Shown here: positions 18,154 to 25,295 of the stretch, one piece after another
Numbering within the stretch: the first letter of the stretch is position 1
Layout of the letters: each line of letters starts with the position of its first letter
Origin: Winogradskyella sp.
GTDB lineage: Bacteria > Bacteroidota > Bacteroidia > Flavobacteriales > Flavobacteriaceae
DNA: 46,387 nt
Direction of reading: 5' to 3'
Assembly: GCA_004211785.1 (NCBI GenBank)
Contig: SHBX01000024.1
Location: 1-46,387, forward strand
Program-made: the position numbers and the translations under genes
Notes under the pieces: generated by a model
Databases searched by the model: none
Told to the model about the DNA's origin: nothing
Seen by the model: only the letters and a program-made list of their open reading frames with translations

Positions 18154-18688
18154 TGTTTTGGGTTATTGTTTTTATAGTTACGTTGCAAATTAATGGCACA
18201 TTTGTGCCTATTCTGTTGTCATCACCGTAATAGCCGTATGCTTTTTGTGATGGAAATATAAATGTGATACTTTCAGTAGCTTTCATAAGTTTTAAGCCTT
18301 CTCTGAGACCAGAAAATAACTCTTCCTTATCCATTGTGTAATATTGTGTACCAATATCACTTTCTGAATAAATTTCATTGCCATCAAGGTCAGAAATATT
18401 AAAAGTATAAGCAATACGATCACCAAATTGTGGTGTAATACTATCGTTCTCGACTTTAGAATTGTAGTGATACCAAAAGCCATTTTCGGAAGATATAAAT
18501 GTTCTATTCGAAAAACTAGCAATGACTTTCTGAATTTTTTCGCGCTCTATTTTATTAAGCGCTTTATTGCGTTCAACAGATTCTTTAATAAAAGAACCAG
18601 AATTGACAACTTCAGGTGGTCTTGCTTCTGGAGACTTGCAACCCAAAAACAAACTAGCCAGAATAAGAATAAAAAGTAGGTTTTTCAT
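18146..18688 (-). CDS. gldI: Gliding-motility lipoprotein GldI (FKBP-type isomerase)
   Basis: The protein has 180 residues. The signal peptide ends in a lipobox (ASLFLGC). The body is an FKBP-like domain with PQFGDRIAYTFN, the flap segment GLREGLKLMKATE and FPSQKAYGYYGDD. Size, lipobox and position between nrnA and a second isomerase match GldI, a protein required for gliding in flavobacteria and thought to help fold gliding or secretion components in the periplasm. Its start shares one base with the nrnA stop (TAATG), and its end overlaps the next isomerase gene by 8 bp, so it is the middle gene of a tightly coupled operon. Confidence 0.87.
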   Translation of the reverse strand: MKNLLFILILASLFLGCKSPEARPPEVVNSGSFIKESVERNKALNKIEREKIQKVIASFSNRTFISSENGFWYHYNSKVENDSITPQFGDRIAYTFNISDLDGNEIYSESDIGTQYYTMDKEELFSGLREGLKLMKATESITFIFPSQKAYGYYGDDNRIGTNVPLICNVTIKTITQNND

Positions 18689-19704
18689 TATGTGAGTTGA
18701 CTTTTATATTCGGGCAATATAGCAATAAATTTTTCAACTGTAGCTTCTAGAGAAAGGGCACTACGACCACCTGCAGCGTTAGTATGTCCGCCACCATTAA
18801 AGTGTGTTCTCGACATTTCGTTTACCGAAAGTTCACCTTTACTACGTAAAGATATTTTAATAATACCTTCTTGTGTGTTTTCAATAAATATGGCTGCTAA
18901 AAGGACTTTGTGTACTGATAATGCATAATTAACAACAGCTTCAGTATCTCCTTTTTTATAGTTGAATTCATCCAAATCAGATTGAGAAAGCGTGATATAG
19001 GCCGTATTATATTCAGGGATAACTTTTAAATTCTGTAGCGCCCTACCTAAAAGTTGAAGTCTATTATAACTATTAGTATCATAAACTTGATTATGAATTT
19101 CAGTATTATCTGCACCTTTTTCGATGAGACTGGAAATTACCTGATGTGTTCGATTAGTAGTTGACCTAAATCTAAAAGAACCAGTATCTGTCATGATACC
19201 TACATAAATACAAGTCGCAATATCTGCAGTTATTTTATCGGTATCATCAAGCATTTCAATAAAATTGTAAACCATTTCGCCAGTTGAAGACATTTTGGGG
19301 TCAGAGTACATGTATTTTGCGTAGTCATCTGGAGCTAAGTGATGGTCTATCATAATCTTTAGTGACCGAGATGTTTCCAAGACTTCAGCCATATCATTAC
19401 CTGTTCGATGCAAGGCATTAAAGTCTAAAGTGAACATGATATCTGCTTCAGCAATGAGTTTAGAAGATACTTCGTTTTGCGTATCGAATTTTAAAACTGA
19501 ATATTCACCTGGCATCCATTTTAAAAAATCAGGATAATCGTTAGGAGCAATAACAGTTGCCTCATGATTATATTGCTTTAAGTAGTGCATTAAAGCTAGA
19601 GTAGAGCCAATAGCATCGCCATCAGGGTTTCTATGCGGAATGATTACTATTTTTTTTGGTTCGTTAAGTAGTGCTTTTACAGCTAAGACATCTTCTGTTT
19701 TCAT
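18688..19704 (-). CDS. nrnA: DHH/DHHA1 phosphoesterase, NrnA-type oligoribonuclease/PAP phosphatase
   Basis: This 338-residue cytosolic enzyme degrades short RNA oligomers and in many members also dephosphorylates pAp. The DHH domain shows HRNPDGDAIG (H24, D28, D30), an Asp-containing FTLDFNALHR segment and the name-giving DHH (120-122), followed by GIMTDTGSF. The C-terminal DHHA1 domain carries HFNGGGHTNAAGG. It is the first gene of the nrnA-gldI-isomerase operon and is divergent from ndk with a 181-bp intergenic region. A TATATTCG near-match to the -7 box lies about 7 nt before its start, too close to be called with confidence. Confidence 0.9.
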   Translation of the reverse strand: MKTEDVLAVKALLNEPKKIVIIPHRNPDGDAIGSTLALMHYLKQYNHEATVIAPNDYPDFLKWMPGEYSVLKFDTQNEVSSKLIAEADIMFTLDFNALHRTGNDMAEVLETSRSLKIMIDHHLAPDDYAKYMYSDPKMSSTGEMVYNFIEMLDDTDKITADIATCIYVGIMTDTGSFRFRSTTNRTHQVISSLIEKGADNTEIHNQVYDTNSYNRLQLLGRALQNLKVIPEYNTAYITLSQSDLDEFNYKKGDTEAVVNYALSVHKVLLAAIFIENTQEGIIKISLRSKGELSVNEMSRTHFNGGGHTNAAGGRSALSLEATVEKFIAILPEYKSQLT

Positions 19705-19809
19705 AACGGACGAATATACAATTTAATCGTAAATCATTGAAATGCTTTGTGTATAATTTAGCTTAGTTTATGTGTCAAAATTTAAAACCAATTAGATAAA
19801 ATTTGATGC

Positions 19810-19839
19810 TTGCTTATTTTATAAAATAGCGTATTTTTG
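19810..19839 (+). promoter_or_regulatory. ndk promoter
   Basis: A TTG -33 element (19810-19812) and TATTTTTG -7 box (19832-19839) are separated by 19 bp, the usual Bacteroidota spacing. The inferred 5' leader of ndk is about 40 nt. This is the best-formed housekeeping promoter in the window. Confidence 0.6.
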
Positions 19840-19885
19840 CACGCGAATTCATCAAGAGTTTTGATGATAATTAAAAAAGAAAAAT

Positions 19886-20305
19886 ATGGCAACTAACAGA
19901 ACATTTACAATGTTAAAGCCAGATGCTGTTGAAAAAGGACACATTGGCGCAATATTAGAAAAAATCAATGCTTCAGGGTTTAGAATCGTAGCAATGAAAT
20001 TAACGCATATGACTAAGCAAGATGCTGAGGCATTTTATGCAGTACATAACGAACGCCCTTTCTTTGGTGAATTAGTTGAGTACATGACACGTGGTCCCAT
20101 TGTTGCAGCTATCTTAGAAAAAGATAACGCTGTTGAAGATTTTAGAGCTTTAATCGGAGCTACTAATCCCGCAGATGCTGCAGAAGGTACAATCCGTAAA
20201 TTATATGCAGTTTCTATTGGAGAGAATGCTGTTCACGGAAGTGATAGTGATGATAATGCAGCTATTGAAGGTGCTTTCCATTTTTCAGGTAGAGACATGT
20301 TCTAA
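19886..20305 (+). CDS. ndk: Nucleoside diphosphate kinase
   Basis: It transfers the gamma-phosphate from ATP to other nucleoside diphosphates through a phospho-histidine. At 139 residues it is of normal length. It shows [11 protein letters not shown] at the N-terminus, the NERPFF segment, and the active-site histidine H117 in ENAVHGSDS. It is cytosolic and monocistronic, with its own promoter upstream and a strong terminator downstream. Confidence 0.97.
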   Translation: MATNRTFTMLKPDAVEKGHIGAILEKINASGFRIVAMKLTHMTKQDAEAFYAVHNERPFFGELVEYMTRGPIVAAILEKDNAVEDFRALIGATNPADAAEGTIRKLYAVSIGENAVHGSDSDDNAAIEGAFHFSGRDMF

Positions 20306-20327
20306 GACTTTAAAAAAATATAATATA

Positions 20328-20359
20328 AAAAAGCCGATGCAATTGCATCGGCTTTTTTA
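20328..20359. terminator. Bidirectional intrinsic terminator after ndk
   Basis: AGCCGATGC-AATT-GCATCGGCT forms a perfect 9-bp stem flanked by an A-tract and a T-tract, between the convergent ends of ndk (20305) and the gene ending at 20379. Confidence 0.92.
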
Positions 20360-20378
20360 TGATTAGACTAAAATCATC

Positions 20379-20804
20379 TTATTCTTTAATTAGGAAGCCA
20401 TTACCTGTATATCCCCAATCGCTATTGTCATCACTACTATCATCGTCTTTATTGCTAACATGTCTGAAAAAGTAGACAGATATTTTGTTACTATTTATCC
20501 AAGCCATAGAGTAGCCTTGCGTTTCTGTCCAAACACCACCTTTGTTCATCCAAACATAGTTTAGTTGCTCACCAAATCCTTTACTCAATGCGACTTCTTT
20601 TTGTCTGTCTTTAACTCTATCTCCATCCTCATCCGTAGTTACACTGTAGACATTGTTATCTACAATATATAAGGTTATTTTATTAGTACTACCATTAGAT
20701 AAGCTAATTTCCCCTGACCAAATACCGTCGAAATCTCTTCCTTGCGCTTGAGATAAAAGACTAATAAACAATAAAGGGATGAATAAAATAAATACTTTTT
20801 TCAT
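20379..20804 (-). CDS. Small secreted protein of unknown function
   Basis: This 141-residue protein has a signal peptide cut near SQAQ (about 20). The mature part opens with DFDGIWSGEISL, a pattern seen at the first strand of small beta-barrel or lipocalin-like secreted proteins. An Asp-rich stretch (DDDSSDDNSD) near residue 122 could bind calcium or be a flexible loop. I do not recognise a family. It appears monocistronic, sharing a terminator region with ndk. Confidence 0.7.
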   Translation of the reverse strand: MKKVFILFIPLLFISLLSQAQGRDFDGIWSGEISLSNGSTNKITLYIVDNNVYSVTTDEDGDRVKDRQKEVALSKGFGEQLNYVWMNKGGVWTETQGYSMAWINSNKISVYFFRHVSNKDDDSSDDNSDWGYTGNGFLIKE

Positions 20805-20915
20805 AATAAATTTAGTTTAGATTTACGATTGATAAAATTAGTGGCTACTCTCCAGAAAGGAAATACCTAATAGTGGGTATATTTGGATACCAATTTCAAC
20901 TAAGTTTATATAGAT

Positions 20916-21386
20916 TTAAAGATTTTTCTCAATAAGTTTTTTGAGAATTACGATTTGACCTAAATGGTAGTATGTGTGCTCAATCGTGCCATTAAGATTA
21001 CGGTAATAGGTGCCATATTTTTCTTCTACAAATGATTGGTTAATAATGGTGTCATCAAACTGATTAATTTTATCAGCTAATACATCTGCGTTTTTTAGAA
21101 CTTTAGTTTTATACTCTTCCCATTGTTTTTCTGAGGTGAACTCAGGTGCATCAAAACTATACTTATCTCTTATTTCTAAATCACCTCCATCAAATACAGG
21201 TAAAATACCTTCAACATAATAGTTAATATGAAACATCAAAACTGCAATGGTATTAAAACCTTCTATTTTATGATTGGCTTGCTGCAATGTAATTGACATA
21301 ATGCAGTCTTTGACATTAACTCCAGGCCAATTGCCTCCGAAGAAGAGTTCTTTTAGGTGTTTAGATATGTGTTGTATGTGAGACAT
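20916..21386 (-). CDS. DinB/YfiT-like four-helix-bundle protein
   Basis: This 156-residue cytosolic protein has the helical pattern of the DinB superfamily. Candidate metal-binding histidines lie in LMFHINYYVEG and IEHTYYHLGQ, matching the usual three-His site. Members are metal-dependent hydrolases or bacillithiol/mycothiol-dependent transferases. This genome encodes bacillithiol synthesis (bshC at 27917), so a thiol-transferase role is possible but not shown. It follows the PqqB-like gene by 8 bp on the same strand, suggesting co-transcription. Confidence 0.75.
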   Translation of the reverse strand: MSHIQHISKHLKELFFGGNWPGVNVKDCIMSITLQQANHKIEGFNTIAVLMFHINYYVEGILPVFDGGDLEIRDKYSFDAPEFTSEKQWEEYKTKVLKNADVLADKINQFDDTIINQSFVEEKYGTYYRNLNGTIEHTYYHLGQIVILKKLIEKNL

Positions 21387-21394
21387 GATTTCTG

Positions 21395-22357
21395 TTATAA
21401 TTCAAAAATCAAACCTTCCTTAGCAAAATTAAAACCTAAATTGATAACTTCATTTTGGGCTTTAGAATTTTTTTGTAAGAGAGGATTTGTATGATTAAAA
21501 TGTATAAAATATACTTTGGATTTATCATTTGAAGTCATGTTTTTTAGTCGTTTAAAACTTTCTTCAACAAAAGGATGTGGTATCTCAGACATGTCTCTAT
21601 TTCCTACTTCACCATTTTTATAGAAAGTTGCGTCTAAGAACGCATAGTCAACTTTTTTAATTTCGTCTTCAATAGAAATCTTCCACTTCTCCCATTTATC
21701 AATATCTGGAATAAACAAAGCAGTCTTATGAGGTCCTTTAATCTTATAGCCAACAGTTTCAGTATATTCTTCTCTGTGCGGGACAATGAATGGTGTTATT
21801 TTTAAGTTAGAGCTTATAGAAATTTCGATATTATTACTAATAGGTTTTAAATCTATATTTCCTAATTCAACTAGTTGATTCCAAGGGCCATTAGAACTCA
21901 GATATTTGAACATTCTTGGCATTGAAAAAACCTGAATGTTTTTAGCGTTTATTGCTTCACGCCCTAATTCCATTAAACCAGTGTAATGCCCAATATGAGC
22001 ATGTGTTAAGAAAATACCATTTGGTAGTTGTATGCTATTATTATCTATATATGATGATAGCTCTTTAATTTGAAATTTAATATCAGGGGTAGCTTCAAAG
22101 AGATAAGTTTTTTTTTCTTTTGGTTCTATAACACCTATACTTGTAACTAGAGTTGATTTTTTGCCATTCCATTTATTTATACAACAAGACTTTGTACATC
22201 CAATCTGAGGATAACCAGCATCTTGAGCAGTACCAAGTATTACTAATGAAGTTTTTGATACAGCTTTAATTCTAGACGAATTTTCACTATTATTTATTTT
22301 TTTATCACAAGTAGTAAGGACTAGAAATAATAATAAAAAAGTAATTTTGTTAAACAT
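21395..22357 (-). CDS. PqqB-like metallo-beta-lactamase-fold lipoprotein
   Basis: This 320-residue protein has a lipobox (LVLTTC, Cys17) and a metallo-beta-lactamase fold. The opening VILGTAQDAGYPQ followed by CTKSCC (C54, C58, C59) is the PqqB-type signature. The metal motif is HAHIGH (H119, H121, H124), with Gly where classical members have Asp. Further ligand candidates are in VPHREE, the Asp-containing IPDIDKW, and FIHFNHTNP. No other PQQ biosynthesis gene is present, and the lipobox argues against a cytosolic PQQ role, so 'PQQ synthesis protein B' would be a misleading name. A periplasmic hydrolase is likely; the substrate is unknown. Confidence 0.82.
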   Translation of the reverse strand: MFNKITFLLLFLVLTTCDKKINNSENSSRIKAVSKTSLVILGTAQDAGYPQIGCTKSCCINKWNGKKSTLVTSIGVIEPKEKKTYLFEATPDIKFQIKELSSYIDNNSIQLPNGIFLTHAHIGHYTGLMELGREAINAKNIQVFSMPRMFKYLSSNGPWNQLVELGNIDLKPISNNIEISISSNLKITPFIVPHREEYTETVGYKIKGPHKTALFIPDIDKWEKWKISIEDEIKKVDYAFLDATFYKNGEVGNRDMSEIPHPFVEESFKRLKNMTSNDKSKVYFIHFNHTNPLLQKNSKAQNEVINLGFNFAKEGLIFEL

Positions 22358-22360
22358 AAT

Positions 22361-22404
22361 AAAGGTGTTTACATAACCTAAATATAGAAAATATAAACAC
22401 CTTT
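22361..22404. repeat. 11-bp inverted repeat between the M16 and PqqB-like genes
   Basis: AAAGGTGTTTA (22361-22371) is perfectly complementary to TAAACACCTTT (22394-22404), with a 22-nt loop. It fills most of the gap after the M16 stop (22421) and ends just before the PqqB-like start (22357). It could be a weak terminator or an RNA structure affecting translation of the downstream gene. Confidence 0.55.
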
Positions 22405-22420
22405 TATAAATTGTAGCTTA

Positions 22421-25264
22421 CTACTGATCCAAAGCTTCGTAGGCAGGATTCAATAATACAGGCTTTCCAAAACCTAATTGCTCTAATTTATCTAATTGTG
22501 TAGCTGCATCTCCAACCACTAAATAAATCATTTGGTCAGATTTTAAATATTTACCTGCTAAAGATTTAATATCTTCAACAGTAAGAGCTTTCACAATAGC
22601 TTCGCGTTGTTTGGCATAATCATCAGCAAAACCTAAATCACTAATATTAGACAACATACGTAGTTTTGCACCAAGCGTTTCAAAAGCTCTGGCATTACTT
22701 TTAATAGTAAAACCTTTAGTAACCTCTAAATCAGTACTATCAAAATCTTTGGCATAATTATCTAAAATCTCTTTGACTAAAGCCGCAGACTCATAAGTAA
22801 CGTTACTTCGTACACCGCTAGAAATGGTAAAGCTTCCTGTGTTTTCGTTACCTCTAAAACCAGAACGTATGCCATAAGTATAACCTTTGCCTTCACGTAA
22901 CTCCTGCGTCAATTGAGATGCAAAACCACCACCACCTAAACGGTAGTTCATTACCGTTGCAGCGTAATAGTCATCGTCAGTTGCTTTTGGTGCTGGATAA
23001 CCAAAACGTAATTGAGATTGTTTAGCATTTGGCACATCGTAAAAATATACGGTTGCTTTTTCTGGTGTTTTTGCTGCTGGTATTTCTGGAATTGTCACAT
23101 CTGTAGCTTCCCATTTGGTATTAATAGTTGCTAGATTGGCAATGACTTTATCTTGAGAAATATCTCCTACGATATTTAGTGAGGCTAGTTTTGGTGTTAA
23201 ATTACTATTGTAATAGTTTTTTAAATCTTCAATACTAATTGCATCTACAGAAGCTTCAGTACCTTGGTTGTTTTGAGCTAAAATGTGATCTTTGCCATAC
23301 ATAATCTTAGCATACTCATTGGCTGCAATGGCATTAGGATTTGCCTTTTGACGTTGGATGCTCGATGTTATGCTTTGCTTAATTAAATCAAACTCTTTGG
23401 CATCCCAACGTGGTTCTAATAAGATTTCAGAAACTAAAGCCATAGTCGCTTCATAGTTTTTTGATAAACAGCTTCCTGTAATAAACACTGCATCATCAGT
23501 AGCGAAGGTGTTAACTCGCGCACCTAGGCTTTCAATTTCGTTTTCTAATTGCTCAGGTGTTTTGTTTTTTGTGCCCCGAGACATTAAATCTGCCATAATA
23601 TTTGACACACCAATTTTATCAATGCTTTCTAAAAGCATTCCTCCTTTAATCTTTAGTTGGAATTGTACCAATGGTACTTCAGCATTTTCAATTCCTGAGA
23701 CTTTAATTCCTGAGCTTAAATTCTCTTTCCATACTTCTGGTACATTGACATTTGGACTTTCGCCATAAGGTGGCTCAATGCTTCTGTCAAAACTCGAAGG
23801 TGTCTTCTCATAGGTAGCAGCAATAGACGCGTCAAAAGATTCTTCGGCACCTTCAACAATTTGCTCCTCAATTACTTCTGCTAATTCAGAATTTTCAAGT
23901 GCAAAATTAGCCTGTCCTTTTGGCACAAAACTCGTAGCGATGTAGTTTTTGTCTTTGATGTATGTGTTGTAAACACGCATAACGTCTTCTGGAGTTACGG
24001 CTAAAATGTTTTCAACATCTTTAGTGATAAAACCTGCGTCTCCAGCAAACATTTCGTACTGTGTGAGCTGTGCTCCTTTTCCTAAAACACTAGATAAGCC
24101 ACTGTAGAAGTTAGTTTCTTGTCCGGCTTTAATTCGGTTTAAATCCTCTTCTGAAATGCCATTGGCTTCAAAATCTGCAAATCCTTTGTTAATTGCTTTT
24201 GCTATATCATTTAATTCAACTTGGTTAAAAGCAGTTACACTTAATTGTATTTGTCCTGAAACTTCAGAATTATATTCGCCCATGCCTACAAAACTTGTCA
24301 ACTGTTTATCTTGAACCAGAATTTTGTCAAGAGGCGCTTTTTTTCCGTTAGTTAAATACTGTGTCAATACACTTAGTGCGTATGAGTCTTTGTGATAATC
24401 AGGAACACCTGGCCAAACCATAGTTAATCGTGGCGCACGGGCAAAATTATCCTCGTAATATAAATGCTTTGAAGCATCTAAAACAGCGGGCTGTTTTGCT
24501 AATGCTGGAATATCTTCGCCTCTAGGAATTTCATCAAAATATTTCTTTATCCATTTTTTTGCCTGAGTTTTATCAAAATCACCAGCAATAGTTAAAATCA
24601 CATTATTTGGTACATACCATCTATTAAAAAAGTCTTTTACATCTTGCAATGTGGCATTTTGCAAATCTTCTAAAGAACCAATGACTTGCCAGCTGTATGG
24701 ATGACCTTGAGGATACAAATTACTATCAATAACATATTGTGTATGACCATAAGGTCTGTTATCTACAGATTGACGTTTTTCATTTTTAACTACCTGTTTT
24801 TCTTTGGCCAAAACAGGGTCAGTTACAGTATTAATAAAGTAACCTAGCTTATCGGCTTCTGCCCAAATCATCTTTTCTAAAGCATCTTTTGGCACTGTTT
24901 GTAGATAGTTAGTACGGTCTCTGTTTGTAGAACCATTAGCTCCAGAACCACCAATGCGAGCACTCATTTTATCGAGCCCACCTTTGCCTAAGTTTTCTGA
25001 TTCTAAGAATAATAAATGCTCAAATAAATGTGCAAACCCAGTACGGCCTTCAATCTCTCTTGCGGAACCTACATGAGCAGTTAATGACACTGCAACAACT
25101 GGATCTGAGCGGTCTATATGAAATAAGACTTCAAGTCCATTATCTAAAGTGAATTTTTCGTAATCTACTTTTAGCTCTTTGTCTTCTTCAACAGTTTCAT
25201 TTTTACAGCTTATTAAGCTAAGTGCTAAAATAAAAGTGATACTTGCAAATCGGAATAATTTCAT
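22421..25264 (-). CDS. M16 (insulinase-family) zinc peptidase lipoprotein, two-domain
   Basis: I choose the ATG at 25264 because it gives a signal peptide with lipobox (ALSLISC, Cys20) and 947 residues; the 25312 start would bury the signal and overlap the upstream gene. The first M16 domain carries the inverted zinc motif HLFEH (H79, E82, H83). The second half (about 500-940) is the usual non-catalytic partner domain, with RLGGGGFASQL and a GKGYTYGIRS block. It probably degrades peptides on the periplasmic side. It lies 31 bp behind an exported M14 carboxypeptidase gene, so the pair is probably co-expressed. Confidence 0.92.
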   Translation of the reverse strand: MKLFRFASITFILALSLISCKNETVEEDKELKVDYEKFTLDNGLEVLFHIDRSDPVVAVSLTAHVGSAREIEGRTGFAHLFEHLLFLESENLGKGGLDKMSARIGGSGANGSTNRDRTNYLQTVPKDALEKMIWAEADKLGYFINTVTDPVLAKEKQVVKNEKRQSVDNRPYGHTQYVIDSNLYPQGHPYSWQVIGSLEDLQNATLQDVKDFFNRWYVPNNVILTIAGDFDKTQAKKWIKKYFDEIPRGEDIPALAKQPAVLDASKHLYYEDNFARAPRLTMVWPGVPDYHKDSYALSVLTQYLTNGKKAPLDKILVQDKQLTSFVGMGEYNSEVSGQIQLSVTAFNQVELNDIAKAINKGFADFEANGISEEDLNRIKAGQETNFYSGLSSVLGKGAQLTQYEMFAGDAGFITKDVENILAVTPEDVMRVYNTYIKDKNYIATSFVPKGQANFALENSELAEVIEEQIVEGAEESFDASIAATYEKTPSSFDRSIEPPYGESPNVNVPEVWKENLSSGIKVSGIENAEVPLVQFQLKIKGGMLLESIDKIGVSNIMADLMSRGTKNKTPEQLENEIESLGARVNTFATDDAVFITGSCLSKNYEATMALVSEILLEPRWDAKEFDLIKQSITSSIQRQKANPNAIAANEYAKIMYGKDHILAQNNQGTEASVDAISIEDLKNYYNSNLTPKLASLNIVGDISQDKVIANLATINTKWEATDVTIPEIPAAKTPEKATVYFYDVPNAKQSQLRFGYPAPKATDDDYYAATVMNYRLGGGGFASQLTQELREGKGYTYGIRSGFRGNENTGSFTISSGVRSNVTYESAALVKEILDNYAKDFDSTDLEVTKGFTIKSNARAFETLGAKLRMLSNISDLGFADDYAKQREAIVKALTVEDIKSLAGKYLKSDQMIYLVVGDAATQLDKLEQLGFGKPVLLNPAYEALDQ

Positions 25265-25295
25265 AGGTTGGTAATTTATGTGGTAAGTTGGATTT

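Noticed and set aside
21395..22357. Annotation as coenzyme PQQ synthesis protein B.
   Set aside because: The lipobox, altered metal motif and lack of pqq neighbours make a PQQ role unlikely; kept as PqqB-like only.
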